This document shows, one piece after another, positions 31,988-32,673 of a DNA stretch of 32,673 nt. A program made the translations under genes and the position numbers. The notes beneath the pieces are model-generated. The model was not told the DNA's origin. It saw only the letters and a program-made list of their open reading frames with translations, and did no database searches. This DNA comes from Spirochaetales bacterium (GTDB taxonomy: Bacteria; Spirochaetota; Spirochaetia; DSM-2461): positions 1 to 32,673 of the forward strand of contig JAFGXR010000053.1 in NCBI GenBank assembly GCA_016936555.1, given 5' to 3'. The stretch's first letter is position 1; each line of letters opens with the position of its first letter.

Positions 31988-32398
31988 TCAGTAGCCTTCG
32001 GACAGTAGCCATTTTTTTGCTTCATAAGGATCCCTGAAATAGTGCTCGACGCAGAGATGTTCCGGATCGGCTTCGTAAACTCTGTTGAACTGGGTTTCTG
32101 TTATCCCCGCGCCTGAATCTTCCCTGTTTTCGTGGATGATGGCGATATGGCGGAGTCCCGATTCAATCCGCCATTTGTGCAATTCCTGAAGGAGAGGAAT
32201 GGAGTCCGGGGTATATATGCCCTGACCGTGGAGTCTGGCGATCATAGCCCAGGTCGATCCGGACAGATGCTCCGTTACCTGTTTCCGTACAATGCGGTCA
32301 AATTCCTGAGCGGCTTCCAGGTTCCAGGGGCCGTAGGCTTCAATAAAGAGGATTTTGTTTTCTACGGAAATCTCGTAATGTCCATGAGCGGAATACAT
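31988..32398 (-). CDS. STAS/SpoIIAA-like domain protein
   Basis: A 136-residue protein with alternating strands and helices and no signal. The opening HYEISVENKILFIEAYGPWN, then EAAQEFDRIVRKQV, and the later RHIAIIH and FRDPYEAKKWLLSEGY resemble the SpoIIAA-like/STAS-like domain of small uncharacterised regulators. No catalytic motif is seen. It has no SD; its promoter is so close that the message is probably leaderless. Its stop codon directly abuts the remains of a GNAT gene in frame, so the last residues may derive from a rearrangement. Confidence 0.65.
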   Translation of the reverse strand: MYSAHGHYEISVENKILFIEAYGPWNLEAAQEFDRIVRKQVTEHLSGSTWAMIARLHGQGIYTPDSIPLLQELHKWRIESGLRHIAIIHENREDSGAGITETQFNRVYEADPEHLCVEHYFRDPYEAKKWLLSEGY

Positions 32399-32404
32399 AT
32401 TTTA

Positions 32405-32433
32405 AAATTAATCTATAAGTGAACAGGTATCAA
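32405..32433 (-). promoter_or_regulatory. Promoter of the STAS-like gene (probably leaderless)
   Basis: On the minus strand, TTGATA (32428-32433) and TAATTT (32405-32410) are separated by 17 bases. The -10 ends exactly six bases before the ATG at 32398, so the predicted start point is the A of the start codon. No SD is present. Confidence 0.6.
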
Positions 32434-32615
32434 GTTTTTTCAAAATACAGGATGCGAGTAGATCCTCACTGCCTGATTTGCTATGTGAAGAGTCGGTTTT
32501 ATCATTCCTATTTTTCTTTTTTCTATTACTTCGTCAACGCTGGAGCCAGATTTATTTGTAAGTTTGTTCTCGATGAGGTGTCAGCCCTTTATTAGAGACT
32601 CTCTCCAAATAAATC

Positions 32616-32673
32616 TTGACAAATAATCTTCTTTACTATTATGTTTAACCATGTGGTCAAACATTTTGGTTAA
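32616..32673 (+). promoter_or_regulatory. Promoter and palindromic operator of a gene beyond the right edge
   Basis: TTGACA (32616-32621) is a perfect -35; TTATGT (32639-32644) follows after 17 bases, and TATTAT (32637-32642) is an alternative -10 with a 15-base spacer. From 32643 the sequence GTTTAACCA-TG-TGGTCAAAC forms a palindrome with 9-bp arms and one mismatch. A further TGGTTAA half-site (32667-32673) reaches the window end. The arrangement fits a repressor operator downstream of the -10. The regulated gene is not visible. Confidence 0.6.

Noticed and set aside
1-32673. CRISPR array, tRNA or rRNA genes
   Set aside because: No regularly spaced direct repeats, cloverleaf-like segments or rRNA motifs were noticed on either strand by eye; a tRNAscan/Infernal run would be decisive.

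Overview
The window looks like chromosomal DNA of a free-living, Gram-negative-type bacterium, most likely a spirochaete of the Spirochaeta group. This is an inference from gene style and content: several lipoproteins with spirochaete-like lipoboxes, ROK regulators of a type I associate with spirochaetes, a methyl-accepting chemotaxis protein, a UMF1-type MFS transporter and RND efflux. No rRNA, tRNA or CRISPR array was seen. Genes are packed into tight operons, many with 4-base ATGA stop/start overlaps, separated by short gaps that hold regulatory sites and gene debris.

Layout. Positions 1-897 are non-coding, with CT/GA-rich palindromic repeats and a probable IS1182-type transposase remnant. 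Positions 898-5217 (minus) hold a GH17-like glucanase lipoprotein and two tandem ROK regulators. Positions 5389-8894 (plus) hold a chemotaxis receptor behind an 18-bp perfect palindrome, a propeller-like lipoprotein and a small protein. A histidine kinase fragment follows, then an MFS transporter and thiol peroxidase tpx. Positions 11189-16945 (plus) form an operon of an XRE-type DNA-binding protein fused to a cobalamin-binding module, an RND adaptor, an RND pump and a TPR-like periplasmic protein. Positions 17003-21391 (plus) form a binding-protein-dependent ABC importer of the Fe3+/phosphonate/sugar-phosphate type plus a PHP phosphoesterase. An EAL-domain fragment and a small zinc-ribbon ORF (minus) precede a GH36 alpha-galactosidase (plus). 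Positions 23919-27923 (minus) form a four-gene operon: PLP enzyme, PP-loop ATPase, ATP-grasp ligase and GNAT acetyltransferase. Then come a PAS/GAF histidine kinase (minus), a divergent pair of membrane polyferredoxin and bilin-reductase-like protein (plus), a truncated GNAT, a STAS-like gene (minus) and a promoter/operator running off the right edge.

Three systems stand out. First, the XRE-cobalamin protein carries the W-x9-E-H signature and the lower-ligand His of the CarH B12 photoreceptors, but with an XRE rather than a MerR DNA-binding domain, and it leads an efflux operon. That suggests light- or B12-controlled efflux. Second, the protein at 30743-31633 resembles ferredoxin-dependent bilin reductases but has an N-terminal membrane anchor, and it is translationally coupled to a NapH/NosR-like polyferredoxin that could be its electron donor. 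Third, the PLP/PP-loop/ATP-grasp/GNAT operon looks like an undescribed pathway making a modified amino acid or dipeptide, or tailoring a cell-wall precursor. All three are hypotheses from sequence reading without database searches.
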